A DNA stretch of 64,000 nucleotides from positions 12,284 to 76,283 of the forward strand of contig JAZQKV010000064.1 of the NCBI GenBank assembly GCA_045542335.1. The letters run 5' to 3'. Below the pieces are notes generated by a model, which was not told where the DNA came from, ran no database searches, and was given only the letters and a program-made list of their open reading frames with translations. Below, one piece after another: positions 43,106-51,297 of this stretch. How positions within the stretch are numbered: the first letter of the stretch is position 1; each line of letters starts with the position of its first letter. A program made the translations under genes and the position numbers. Origin of the DNA: CAKSUT01 sp045542335 (GTDB lineage Bacteria; Bacillota; Clostridia; Oscillospirales; CAG-382).

Positions 43106-44113
43106 TTAATCAATATTTTTCCAATCAAACACTGTTCCGAGAGGGAACATAGGGTCATTGCAAAGCTGTGTGTATATTTCGGCACAGGTTTCCGGCTTTA
43201 CTATTCTCGCAATCATGGGTGCAACCTTTATTCTGCCTCTCTCTATCATGTCAAGAATTGCTCTGCAATCATCGTGATGCGTCCAGTGGTGAGGATAGGA
43301 TTCAAACTTCGGACGCACGAAGTTGTGTGCACCTATGAGCTTTACACCCGGACGGTGTACCTGCGGATAGTAGTCCACATTGCAGTCCGAAACCCTCGTA
43401 CAGCCGAGAAGCGAGATTCTTCCCATCCATGCCGCACAATCAAGTGCCTGAATAAGTGCCTTTGAAACGCCTGTTACCTCAACCGTCGCATTTACCCCCT
43501 TGCCCTTTGTCACAGCCTTTACCTTTTCGATAAAATCCGGATCTGATGGGTCAAAGGCGTAGTCTGCACCAAGCTCAAGAGCCATTTTCCGCCTTTCGGG
43601 GTTAAGATCAACCGCAATAAGGGGATTTGCTCCCGAAGCTCTTAAAAACTGCACCGAGAACATACCCAAAAGTCCAAGCCCCATAACCATTGCGGATTCA
43701 CCAAGCTCAAGCTCAAGCTTTCTCACGCCGCCAAGACCCATCGAGGCAATAATGACGAACGCCGCTTCAACCGAGGGTACAGCCTTGTTTGTCACCTTTG
43801 TTATCTCGTTTTCCTCGCGGACATTGAGATTTGTATGCACGCCGTGATAAACAAGCACTCTGTCGCCGACTTTTACACTCGTCACAGCCTTGCCTGTTTC
43901 AAGCACATGACCCACTCCGCAATAGCCGAGGGATTTTGGGAAACCGTCGCCGGGAACATTCGGAAGTCCCAAGATGTTTGCCCTTTCCGTGCCGCCACTG
44001 ATCACGGTGTATTCCATTTTTGTAAGCACACCCTTGTCGGAAAGTGCAGGCACGTCTGTTTCAAGAAGCTCTGCGGTTTTTGGAGCTGTGAATATTATCT
44101 GTTTTCTTTTCAT
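43106..44113 (-). CDS. Medium-chain dehydrogenase (zinc-type alcohol dehydrogenase family)
   Basis: A 335-residue MDR protein with GroES-like N-terminal and Rossmann C-terminal domains. The cofactor loop MVMGLGLLGMFSVQFL is near 141, followed by AVDLNPERR, where the Asp suggests NAD rather than NADP. The usual catalytic zinc Cys at the GTD site is replaced: the segment reads VISGGTERANI near 37, so this may be a zinc-poor or zinc-free member. The four-Cys structural zinc loop is also absent. AAGGATA precedes the ATG. It is second in the operon, 56 bases after the dehydroquinase-like gene. Confidence 0.78.
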   Translation of the reverse strand: MKRKQIIFTAPKTAELLETDVPALSDKGVLTKMEYTVISGGTERANILGLPNVPGDGFPKSLGYCGVGHVLETGKAVTSVKVGDRVLVYHGVHTNLNVREENEITKVTNKAVPSVEAAFVIIASMGLGGVRKLELELGESAMVMGLGLLGMFSVQFLRASGANPLIAVDLNPERRKMALELGADYAFDPSDPDFIEKVKAVTKGKGVNATVEVTGVSKALIQALDCAAWMGRISLLGCTRVSDCNVDYYPQVHRPGVKLIGAHNFVRPKFESYPHHWTHHDDCRAILDMIERGRIKVAPMIARIVKPETCAEIYTQLCNDPMFPLGTVFDWKNID

Positions 44114-44169
44114 ATCTGTTATCCTTGCGTTTATAGTCAGCGAAAATTCGTCGCCTTTAATTTTTATGT

Positions 44170-45009
44170 TTATTTTATAAGATTCAGCGCATCAAGTGCT
44201 TTCTTTGCCGTTGCAAGGTCAAGTTGTTCGGGGGAATCTGCAGCCGTGTAGCCGTCAATGCTGAAAATAAGATGTCCTCCGAGAACGGGGTTTATTATTC
44301 TTGAAAGCTTGCCCTTGGGTCCGTTGAGATGGAAGCTCACCTTGCAGTTTACGGCTTTTCTCATGGCAATCATCGTGCCAAAGCTTTCTGTAAGCTGCTC
44401 GTCGCTTTCGCAGGGACAAACAAGCTTTATGATGTCGGGATTTCTCTTTTCAAGGAACCTTGCAAGGTCGCACGCCTGATTTTTGTCCATGTACACCCCC
44501 GGGTGGCAGGAGAGAAGCACTTCGCAGCCGACCTTGTGGCAATCCTCAATGAGCTTTGTCTGCTTTTCAATTATCCTTTCGTCGCAAACAATCTCCCTTG
44601 GATTTCCCTTTGTAAAAGAATATCCGAGACTTTGGTATTCCTGCCTGAAGCTGCCCTTGGATTCAAGGTCAAAGGAATAGCCTTGCATATCAATGCAGGA
44701 AACGCCTGCCTCTACCGCCATCATGAGAAGGGCGATTCTGTCCTCCTCGGTGGACTCGTATCCGCTGTAATCTATGCGGTGGTTGTAGTTGAGAGCCATG
44801 ACGGGGATTTTGCAGAATTTCAGGATTTCCTCGATGCTCTTTGTGTTTTTGTATTCGTCGTCAAGGCAGGAGAGGTGAAGGTCAATGCCTGTCGCACCGT
44901 GATATTGGGCATTGGTTATGGCGGCAATTGCCTCCTTAACGGTTCTTTGTCTTATTACTGCCGCAAGAAGCGGTGAGGTGGGAGAAGCGAAAGATGATAA
45001 GCGTTGCAT
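44170..45009 (-). CDS. Type I 3-dehydroquinase-like TIM-barrel protein
   Basis: A 279-residue (beta/alpha)8 protein resembling type I 3-dehydroquinate dehydratase, which uses a Lys Schiff base. Candidate residues: ATGIDLHLSCLDD near 39 (the usual acid strand), LLSCHPGVYMDK near 167 (His), NPDIIKLVCPCES near 193 (Lys on its strand) and SFHLNGPKGKLSRIINPVLG near 226, which matches the GxxGxxSR phosphate-like loop. No other shikimate-pathway gene is nearby and the operon is catabolic in style, so action on quinate-like acids or another ketose is inferred. The start is ATG at 45009, after AAGGAGA; the longer frame to 45078 runs through the promoter. Confidence 0.65.
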   Translation of the reverse strand: MQRLSSFASPTSPLLAAVIRQRTVKEAIAAITNAQYHGATGIDLHLSCLDDEYKNTKSIEEILKFCKIPVMALNYNHRIDYSGYESTEEDRIALLMMAVEAGVSCIDMQGYSFDLESKGSFRQEYQSLGYSFTKGNPREIVCDERIIEKQTKLIEDCHKVGCEVLLSCHPGVYMDKNQACDLARFLEKRNPDIIKLVCPCESDEQLTESFGTMIAMRKAVNCKVSFHLNGPKGKLSRIINPVLGGHLIFSIDGYTAADSPEQLDLATAKKALDALNLIK

Positions 45010-45041
45010 AAAAATTTCTCCTTGGTATTTGTTATGCCTTG

Positions 45042-45070
45042 AGTATATCATTGCTTTGGGATTTTGTAAA
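45042..45070 (-). promoter_or_regulatory. Promoter of the dehydroquinase-amidohydrolase operon
   Basis: On the minus strand TTTACA (45070-45065), 17 bases, TATACT, 33 bases before the ATG. The 9-base ATGTGGTAT repeat half lies directly upstream of this -35. Confidence 0.65.
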
Positions 45071-45135
45071 TACCACATTTGATATTTTTAGCATATCTGA
45101 TAAAAAATCTTGACAAGGGATTTTTTATGTGGTAT
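45070..45135. promoter_or_regulatory. Inverted repeat flanking two divergent promoters, candidate AraC operator
   Basis: ATACCACAT (45070-45078) and its exact complement ATGTGGTAT (45127-45135) face each other across 48 bases. The first touches the -35 of the minus operon; the second overlaps the -10 of the AraC gene. A regulator bound here could control both directions. Caveat: TGTGGTAT is also part of the -10 context at other promoters in the window. Confidence 0.45.
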
Positions 45136-45138
45136 CAT
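45110..45138 (+). promoter_or_regulatory. Sigma-A promoter of the AraC regulator at 45.2 kb
   Basis: TTGACA, 17 bases, TATCAT. It lies inside the longest open frame and so forces the later GTG start of the regulator. Confidence 0.75.
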
Positions 45139-45174
45139 GTATATAACAAGTATAATCGGCGAGGTGGTAAAAAA

Positions 45175-45975
45175 GTGTACACCGAAATTTTGACAGATTT
45201 GATAATAGAGCGTATTTGTTCCGTCAACACCATATACACCGAGGGAGGAACAAGGCTCAAGAATATGCAACGTAACCGTTGGGCGATAGTGCAGAAATAT
45301 GAGGGGGAGACAGAGTATTACATGAACGGAAAGACCTTTGTTTCCAACAGGAATAACATGGTCATACTCCCTGCAGGCACTTCGTACAAATGGAACTGCA
45401 CAAAATCCGGGCATTATTGCATCATAGAGTTTGAAAGCACCAAAACCCACGACGATATTCTGACCTTTAATATTACCGAGCCTCTTGCGGACAAGATATT
45501 GCATACCATGAAGGAGCTTGAATACAAGCGCACGGCAAAGCTTCCTCTTTACGGACTTGAGTGTATCAAGGAAACCTACGGCATACTTTTAAAACTTGCG
45601 GAGGTGTCCCCAAAAGGCTATCAACCTAAAAGCAAGGCAATAAAAATCCAACCTGCCGAGAGGTATATCGCCATGCACTATGACAGGCACATGACTAATG
45701 ATGAGCTTGCGAAAATGTGCGGAATTTCCACGGTGTATTTCAGAAAGCTTTTTTCGGAAAGCTTTGGAATGTCGCCTATAAATTACATGCATTCCATAAG
45801 GATAAAAAAGGCAAAGGAGATGCTTTGCATTGATTACAGCAACATCACAAACATCGCTCTTTCTCTTGGTTATCCAACCATTTATGATTTTTCAAGAACC
45901 TTTAAAAAACACACGGGAGTTTCACCAAAAAAGTATGTCGGGCAGATGCGCATGGGATCAGATCCCGAAACCTGA
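45175..45975 (+). CDS. AraC-family transcriptional regulator
   Basis: A 266-residue regulator with a cupin-like N-terminal domain (about 1-150; VQKYEGETEYYMNG and NMVILPAGTSYKWNC) and the double helix-turn-helix domain (about 165-262; DELAKMCGISTVYFRKLF and LSLGYPTIYDFSRTFKKHTG). The GTG start at 45175 is 7-8 bases after GAGGTGG; the open frame upstream contains the promoter. It diverges from the dehydroquinase-amidohydrolase operon and precedes a GH43 gene by 139 bases, so it probably senses a plant-cell-wall sugar and controls both. Confidence 0.87.
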   Translation: MYTEILTDLIIERICSVNTIYTEGGTRLKNMQRNRWAIVQKYEGETEYYMNGKTFVSNRNNMVILPAGTSYKWNCTKSGHYCIIEFESTKTHDDILTFNITEPLADKILHTMKELEYKRTAKLPLYGLECIKETYGILLKLAEVSPKGYQPKSKAIKIQPAERYIAMHYDRHMTNDELAKMCGISTVYFRKLFSESFGMSPINYMHSIRIKKAKEMLCIDYSNITNIALSLGYPTIYDFSRTFKKHTGVSPKKYVGQMRMGSDPET

Positions 45976-46060
45976 GGCAAAAAGAAGATTTGCCACGGCA
46001 AAACCTTGCGGACGTGATGAAATTAACAAATTTGTTGTAGAACAAAACCACGGACAGAGG

Positions 46061-46066
46061 TATAAT
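46061..46066 (+). promoter_or_regulatory. Probable -10 of the GH43 gene
   Basis: TATAAT 48 bases before the ATG with no -35 at the right distance, as expected for a promoter that depends on an activator such as AraC. Confidence 0.4.
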
Positions 46067-46114
46067 AGCTTTTAAAAGTCAGATAATCTCGCATGAGGAA
46101 AGGAAGCTTTACAT

Positions 46115-47074
46115 ATGACTTCATACAAAAACGGAACGCTCTGGCTTGATACCGACGGAAATCCCATTCAGGCTCATGGCGGATACATTATAAAACACGG
46201 TGATTTTTACTATTGGTACGGTGAAAACAGAATTGGCGACAACTACGTTGCCTGCTATCGTTCAAAGGATCTTCTCAATTGGGAATTCAGAAACAATGTT
46301 CTCACAAGGAAATCGGAAATGCAATCCACCCGTGTCAAGACAGATTTGTTTCTTGAGAATCAAAAGGGTGGAAAGGTCAATGTTGAACGCCCGAAGGTTC
46401 TTTACAATAAAAAGACAAACAAGTTTGTTATGTGGGCACACTTTGAAAACGGAATTGACTACCATTGTGCTGCCCTTTGCGTTGCAACCTGTGACACCCC
46501 CGACGGCGATTTTACCTATCACGGCTCTTTCAAACCCTATGGCGAGGATTCAAGGGATTGCACACTTTTCCTTGATGACGATGGATATGCCTACTTTGTC
46601 TCGTCCTCAAGGGACAACAGCGACACTCATGTTTACAGACTTTCCTCGGATTTTCTCAATCTCGACAAGTATTGCGGCATACTCTGGCAGGGCGAATACC
46701 GTGAAGCCCCGGCGGTATTCAAGAGGAATGGAGAATACTATATGCTGAACTCCTATTGCACAGGCTGGGAGCCTAATCAGGGCAAGTATTCACGCTCTTT
46801 TGAAATTGCGGATAACTGGAGAGATCTTGAGCTTTTCGGAGACAAAACCACATTTGATTCACAGCCTGCCTTTGTTCTTCCTGTGGAAAAGGACGGCAAT
46901 ACCGAGTACATCTACTTTGGTGACAGATGGTGCTATAAGAGCCTTGAGCTTGGCGTTTCAAACGACGACGACACCATAGATTATTACACTCGCTCAACCT
47001 ATGTGGTGCTTAAAATAAAGTTTGACAAGGACCAAAACCCCTACATTGAGTGGAGCGACGAATTTTCGATATAA
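46115..47074 (+). CDS. Family 43 glycoside hydrolase
   Basis: A 319-residue cytosolic (no signal peptide) five-bladed propeller hydrolase. The expected acid triad can be placed: Asp in TDGNPIQAHGG near 14, Asp in EDSRDCTLFLDDDG near 143 (pKa modulator) and Glu in YREAPAVFKRNG near 190 (acid). The HGGYIIKHGDFYYWYGE opening is typical of the galactan-acting subfamily (exo-galactanase-like), although arabinofuranosidase or xylosidase activity is common in the family. GAAAGGAAG precedes the ATG. It follows an AraC gene and faces a second AraC gene across a shared terminator. Confidence 0.83.
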   Translation: MTSYKNGTLWLDTDGNPIQAHGGYIIKHGDFYYWYGENRIGDNYVACYRSKDLLNWEFRNNVLTRKSEMQSTRVKTDLFLENQKGGKVNVERPKVLYNKKTNKFVMWAHFENGIDYHCAALCVATCDTPDGDFTYHGSFKPYGEDSRDCTLFLDDDGYAYFVSSSRDNSDTHVYRLSSDFLNLDKYCGILWQGEYREAPAVFKRNGEYYMLNSYCTGWEPNQGKYSRSFEIADNWRDLELFGDKTTFDSQPAFVLPVEKDGNTEYIYFGDRWCYKSLELGVSNDDDTIDYYTRSTYVVLKIKFDKDQNPYIEWSDEFSI

Positions 47075-47083
47075 TCAAAAGAT

Positions 47084-47121
47084 AAAGCCTTACGGAAAGT
47101 ATCAGTCCGTAAGGCTTTTGT
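47084..47121. terminator. Bidirectional terminator between GH43 and the convergent AraC gene
   Basis: AAAGCCTTACGGA pairs with TCCGTAAGGCTTT around 9 bases; plus strand continues TTTGTTGTC, minus strand TATCTTTTG. Confidence 0.8.
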
Positions 47122-47126
47122 TGTCA

Positions 47127-47891
47127 TCAACCACGCTTCTGGCGGTGTTTGTTGTATACCTCATAGAAAAAGGACATATTGTTGAATCCTGTGGCGTATG
47201 CCGCCTCGGCAACGGTGAATTCTCCGCTGTCAATGAGCTGTATTGCTTCTGAAATGCGAAGGTGGTTCCGGTATTCGATAAAGGAGCTACCTGTGTATTC
47301 TTTAAAAAGCTTTCGGAAGTTTGACTCGCTCATTCCGCAAAGCTCTGCGTAAAAGCCGAGGGGCCTGTTCACGGCGTAGTTTCGGTTTATGTTTTCCACG
47401 GCAGGGATAATCCGCTTGTGTTTTGAAGGCTCATCAGAGGGAGAGGGCGTGTCGCCAAGAATGTAAATCAGCTCGTAGATTTTCGAGGCAAGATATATGG
47501 GATTGTTTACGCTGTGGTGAAGAATTGACGATACGTTTTTCACACCTGTGAGCTCGGCGGCTTTTCTGACAATCGGTTTTGAAAAACTCCGTGACACACC
47601 CGAAAGATCCGCATCAAACATAAAGAGATTCATGACCGTCCCGTCCTCAAGATACGTCGCAACATAGGGGAAGTCTTTCGGGACGAAAACCATATCTCCT
47701 TTGCCAAGAAGCACGTTTTCCTCACTGCCTGAAAAGGAATAGTTCATCTTCCCTTTTTCCACAAGTATAACCGAATGCCTGATTTTTCCCGAACGGTAGG
47801 GTACGGTGAAACTGCGGTTTCGCTTTACCTTTACAAAGCCGATGTTGTCAAGCTTACATTCAAGGGAATTGTAAACCCGTATATCCTTCAT
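47127..47891 (-). CDS. AraC-family transcriptional regulator of the glucuronate operon
   Basis: A 254-residue regulator: N-terminal cupin-like part (about 1-140; VEKGKMNYSFSGSE and DMVFVPKDFPYVATYL) and C-terminal double helix-turn-helix (about 155-252; ELCGMSESNFRKLFKEYTG and AAYATGFNNMSFFYEVYNK). GGAGG precedes the ATG. It is divergent from uxaC-SDR-uxuA-GH39; two direct repeats in the 239-base gap between them, one inside the uxaC promoter spacer, are probable binding sites. Likely inducer: glucuronate or an aldouronic acid, by context. Confidence 0.86.
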   Translation of the reverse strand: MKDIRVYNSLECKLDNIGFVKVKRNRSFTVPYRSGKIRHSVILVEKGKMNYSFSGSEENVLLGKGDMVFVPKDFPYVATYLEDGTVMNLFMFDADLSGVSRSFSKPIVRKAAELTGVKNVSSILHHSVNNPIYLASKIYELIYILGDTPSPSDEPSKHKRIIPAVENINRNYAVNRPLGFYAELCGMSESNFRKLFKEYTGSSFIEYRNHLRISEAIQLIDSGEFTVAEAAYATGFNNMSFFYEVYNKHRQKRG

Positions 47892-47926
47892 GCCGTGTCC
47901 CTCCTTTTTTTAAAAAATAAGCGAAT

Positions 47927-47967
47927 ACCATATATTTTTGTCATATGCGGTATTGAAAACCATATAT
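47927..47967 (+). promoter_or_regulatory. Direct repeats ACCATATAT, candidate operator
   Basis: ACCATATAT at 47927-47935 and again at 47959-47967, starts 32 bases apart (three helical turns). The second copy occupies the spacer just after the -35 of the uxaC promoter. Tandem same-orientation half-sites are typical for AraC-family proteins. Confidence 0.5.
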
Positions 47968-47981
47968 GTGTATTGTATAAT
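47953..47981 (+). promoter_or_regulatory. Promoter of the uxaC operon
   Basis: TTGAAA, 17 bases, TATAAT. Start of transcription about 47988, leaving a leader of about 140 bases. Confidence 0.65.
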
Positions 47982-48130
47982 AACAGGTAGAATGAGTCAA
48001 TGCAGGAAACTTAAATTTTTTATAAACAAAGGTCGTGGTTTTCTGCATCGGTGAATGGTCAGGCGCTTGTTTGCGGCGAAACGCAAAATAAGTAAATGAA
48101 ACGTAAATCAGGAGTAAATAAAAAGAAAAT

Positions 48131-49480
48131 ATGGACAAAAACTTTTTACTTGAAAACGACACGGCAAAAAAACTTTATGAATACGCAAAAAATCTTCCCG
48201 TTGTGGACTACCACAATCATCTGAACGTTGCAGATATTGTAAACAACATTCGTTTTACAGATGTATATGAGCTTTGGGTAAAGCCTGACCCATACAAGCA
48301 CAGAATGATGAGAATGTGCGGCGTTGAGGAAAGGTATATAACAGGGGAAGCTACAAATGAGGAAAAATTTGAAAAATGGTGGGAAACGCTTCCAAAGCTT
48401 GTGGGAAATCATATGTACCATTGGTCGGTAATGGAGTTTGAAGTCGTTTTCGGTATAACTGACGCTCCCGAAAGCCTCACGGCAAGACAGGCCTTTGAAA
48501 AATGCAACGCATATCTTGCGGAAAACAAGGTCACGGCGTTGTCCTTACTTGCAAAATTCGGAGTGGAATATGCAAGTCCATGTGCAAGCTTGTGCGAGGA
48601 CATTTCGTCATTTTCTGTTATGAAAAGCTTTGCCCCCTCTTTGAGAGGTGATGACATTGTTGCGCCCACGGCGGATTTTGTAAAAAGGCTCGGAGATGTG
48701 GTTCACAAGAATATAAATAATCTAAATGATTTCAAATGTGCCGTGGCAAAAAGGTTTGATGATTTTTATGCCGTCGGTTGCCGTTTTGCTGACCATGCCA
48801 TTGACAATGGTTTTTGTTATTACACAGATGACGGCAAAAATGGGGAACGTTTTGAAAGCCTTATGGAGGGCGAGCTTTCGGAAAATGACAGGAGCGCACT
48901 TTCTTCGCATATACTCACCTTTCTCGGAGGTGAGTACGCAAAGAGAGGGTTTGTGATGCAGTTGCACATTGGCGCACAGCGTTTTACAAGCACAAAGCTC
49001 CGGAAAGCAGCAGGTGCAACAGGTGGCTTTGCCGGCATCGGCAACAGTGTTGATGTAAATTCTCTGACTGCGTTTCTTGATACGCTTGACTGTGCAGAGA
49101 ACGGTCTGCCCAAAACTGTGCTTTTTACGCTTAATCCCTCGGATAATGCACTTATATCGGTGCTTTCCGGGTCGTATGCAAAGGACGGAGTGTGCGGACT
49201 TGTCAGCCAAGGACCTGCGTGGTGGTGGTGCGACCACAAGAAAGGCATCACGGATATGCTTGAGGATATGTGGTCCTTTGGGCTTGCTTACAACTTTATT
49301 GGCATGACAACCGATTCAAGAAGCTTTCTTTCGTTTGTAAGACACGATTATTTCAGACGAATCCTGTGCAGCTTTCTCGGCAAAAAGGCAGAGGTCGGTG
49401 AGCTTATGTGCGGTGAACAGACCTTGCAGGAGCTTTTATACAGAATGTGCTATGCAAATGCACTTGATGCGACAAAATAA
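48131..49480 (+). CDS. uxaC: Glucuronate isomerase
   Basis: Converts D-glucuronate to D-fructuronate (or galacturonate to tagaturonate) in the cytosol. The 449-residue length is near the usual 465-470. The metal motif VVDYHNHLN is near 24; LHIGAQR near 279, GNSVDVNSL near 301 and the terminal GMTTDSRSFLSFVRHDYFRRIL near 391 are strong family signatures. A GGAG lies 16 bases before the ATG, a rather long spacing. It is the first gene of a tight operon with the two following steps of the pathway. Confidence 0.93.
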   Translation: MDKNFLLENDTAKKLYEYAKNLPVVDYHNHLNVADIVNNIRFTDVYELWVKPDPYKHRMMRMCGVEERYITGEATNEEKFEKWWETLPKLVGNHMYHWSVMEFEVVFGITDAPESLTARQAFEKCNAYLAENKVTALSLLAKFGVEYASPCASLCEDISSFSVMKSFAPSLRGDDIVAPTADFVKRLGDVVHKNINNLNDFKCAVAKRFDDFYAVGCRFADHAIDNGFCYYTDDGKNGERFESLMEGELSENDRSALSSHILTFLGGEYAKRGFVMQLHIGAQRFTSTKLRKAAGATGGFAGIGNSVDVNSLTAFLDTLDCAENGLPKTVLFTLNPSDNALISVLSGSYAKDGVCGLVSQGPAWWWCDHKKGITDMLEDMWSFGLAYNFIGMTTDSRSFLSFVRHDYFRRILCSFLGKKAEVGELMCGEQTLQELLYRMCYANALDATK

Positions 49481-49496
49481 AAAAGGAGATGGATTT

Positions 49497-50339
49497 ATGA
49501 AATTTGAAAACAAGGTTGCTGTTGTGACGGGAGCAGGGGGAACGCTCTGCTCGGTGATTGCAAAGGAGCTTGCGAAAGAGGGGGCAAAGGTTTGCCTGGT
49601 GGGGAGGACAGCAGATAAGCTTGAGGCTGTGAATAAGTGCATAAAGGCAGACGGTGGCATATCCATGGTGTATGCCTGCGATGTGACGGATAGGGAGGGT
49701 GTCAAAAGGCTTGCTGAAGCTGTGGAAAAGAGCTTTGGTCCCTGTAACTTCCTTGTAAACGGTGCAGGCGGAAACAACGTAAAGGCAATGCCCACAATCA
49801 CAAAATATGACCCCCGTGAGCTTTCTGGCGGACTTGACGAGGGACAGAAGGGTCTTTACGACATTGACATGGATGCTTTTGAAAGTGTGCTTAATTTAAA
49901 CACAATGGGAACGGTGTATCCCACGCTTGAATTTGCAAAGCAGATGATTAAAAACGGAGGCGGAAGTGTTATCAATTTCGCTTCCATGAATACTTATTGT
50001 CCTCTCACCCGATGCTTTGCCTATGCCATGGGCAAGGCGGCGGTGTCAAATCTCACCCAGTCCTTTGCGGCATATTTTGCACCTGCAAAGGTGAGGATAA
50101 ACGCCATTGCCCCCGGCTTTATGGTTAATGAAAGAAGCAAGGCATATCTTGGAACAGTTGAGGACGGACTTACGCAAAGAGGTATGCAGGTCATATCTCA
50201 CACGCCTATGGGGCGCTTTGGTGAGGCAGATGACCTTGTAGGCTGTGCAAAATGGCTTCTTGACGACAAAGCTTCAGGCTTTGTGACGGGAATTACAGTT
50301 CCGGTTGACGGAGGCTTCCTTACCCTCGGAGGTGTGTGA
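49497..50339 (+). CDS. uxuB: SDR-family D-mannonate oxidoreductase (fructuronate reductase)
   Basis: Should reduce D-fructuronate to D-mannonate with NADH, between UxaC and UxuA. The 280-residue short-chain dehydrogenase has the cofactor loop VVTGAGGTLCSVIA (residues 9-22), NGAGGNN near 85, the catalytic Ser in VINFASMNTY and Tyr-x-x-x-Lys in CFAYAMGKAA near 178. It is of the short type found in Bacillus (YjmF-like), not the long E. coli UxuB, so the symbol is by pathway position. The start at 49497 follows AAAAGGAGATGG; 99 bases of upstream open frame overlap uxaC and are not used. The downstream uxuA starts 2 bases after its stop. Confidence 0.85.
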   Translation: MKFENKVAVVTGAGGTLCSVIAKELAKEGAKVCLVGRTADKLEAVNKCIKADGGISMVYACDVTDREGVKRLAEAVEKSFGPCNFLVNGAGGNNVKAMPTITKYDPRELSGGLDEGQKGLYDIDMDAFESVLNLNTMGTVYPTLEFAKQMIKNGGGSVINFASMNTYCPLTRCFAYAMGKAAVSNLTQSFAAYFAPAKVRINAIAPGFMVNERSKAYLGTVEDGLTQRGMQVISHTPMGRFGEADDLVGCAKWLLDDKASGFVTGITVPVDGGFLTLGGV

Positions 50340-50340
50340 G

Positions 50341-51285
50341 ATGATTCTTGCGGACTATTTCAGAAGTGAAAAGGACTTAACGTGGGACATAGCAAAGCAG
50401 TGCGGTGTTACTCATGGCGTTATAAGGCTGCCTGAAACAGGGGGATTTGACTATTGTGACAAGTCCCATTGGCAGACGGTGTATAATGAATTTTTGGACT
50501 ACGGTATTAAACCAATAGTGATTGAGCCAATGCCAAATGAGCTTCATGACCACATCAAGACAGGCGACAGTTTTCGTGATGAGAGCATAGAAAAGGTTAT
50601 AAAAATGCTTCCTCATATGAGGCATTTCGGAATTGAAACAATTTGCTTCAACTGGATGGCGCATATCGGTTGGTTAAGGACGAGAAGCGACATACCCGAA
50701 AGAGGCGGAGCGTGTGTTACGGGATACGACCCCCATGATTTTAAGGGTACGGACAAGCATATTTCCGAAAAGGAGCTTTGGGATAATTACGAATACTTTC
50801 TTAACGCAGTTGTGCCGGAAGCTGAGAAGTATGAAATAAAGCTTGCGCTTCATCCCGATGACCCGCCTGTTCCGAAGCTTGACGGTGTTTCAAGAATCAT
50901 GATAAGCGCGGAAAATATAAGAAAAGCGGTCTATGATATTCGACCAAGTGAGATGCTTGGTATAACCATGTGTCAGGCAAACTATTTTATAATGGGCGAG
51001 AATGTGGACAAGGTGATACGGGATTTTGCAAAAAAGATTTTCTTTATCCATTTCAGAAACACCACGGGAAATCTTGACGGCTTCCGTGAAACCTTCCATG
51101 ACAACGGTGAGCTTGACATGGCACACCTTATAAAGCTGTACAACAGCCTTGGTATAAATGTCCCCATAAGAGTTGACCATGTTCCGACCCTTGTTGGCGA
51201 GGACACGGAGGTTGCAGGCTATGCGGCACTTGGCAGACTTTTTGCAATCGGATATTTAAAAGGCATACTTGATGCCTCAAGATAA
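50341..51285 (+). CDS. uxuA: Mannonate dehydratase
   Basis: Dehydrates D-mannonate to 2-keto-3-deoxygluconate. The TIM-barrel protein of 314 residues carries LALHPDDPPVP near 178, FFIHFRN near 241, FHDNGELDM near 258 and PIRVDHVPTL near 280, which include the metal-binding Cys/His/Asp set of UxuA. It is somewhat shorter than the common 350-395 residues. GGAGGTGTG at the end of the SDR gene is its ribosome site, 2-4 bases from the ATG counted after GAG. KDG kinase and aldolase, the next steps, are not in the window. Confidence 0.92.
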   Translation: MILADYFRSEKDLTWDIAKQCGVTHGVIRLPETGGFDYCDKSHWQTVYNEFLDYGIKPIVIEPMPNELHDHIKTGDSFRDESIEKVIKMLPHMRHFGIETICFNWMAHIGWLRTRSDIPERGGACVTGYDPHDFKGTDKHISEKELWDNYEYFLNAVVPEAEKYEIKLALHPDDPPVPKLDGVSRIMISAENIRKAVYDIRPSEMLGITMCQANYFIMGENVDKVIRDFAKKIFFIHFRNTTGNLDGFRETFHDNGELDMAHLIKLYNSLGINVPIRVDHVPTLVGEDTEVAGYAALGRLFAIGYLKGILDASR

Positions 51286-51297
51286 AGGAGAAGAATT

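Noticed and set aside
39730..45000. Prophage or integrative element at the tmRNA end
   Set aside because: No integrase, recombinase, phage or conjugation gene follows, and gene style matches the rest of the window.
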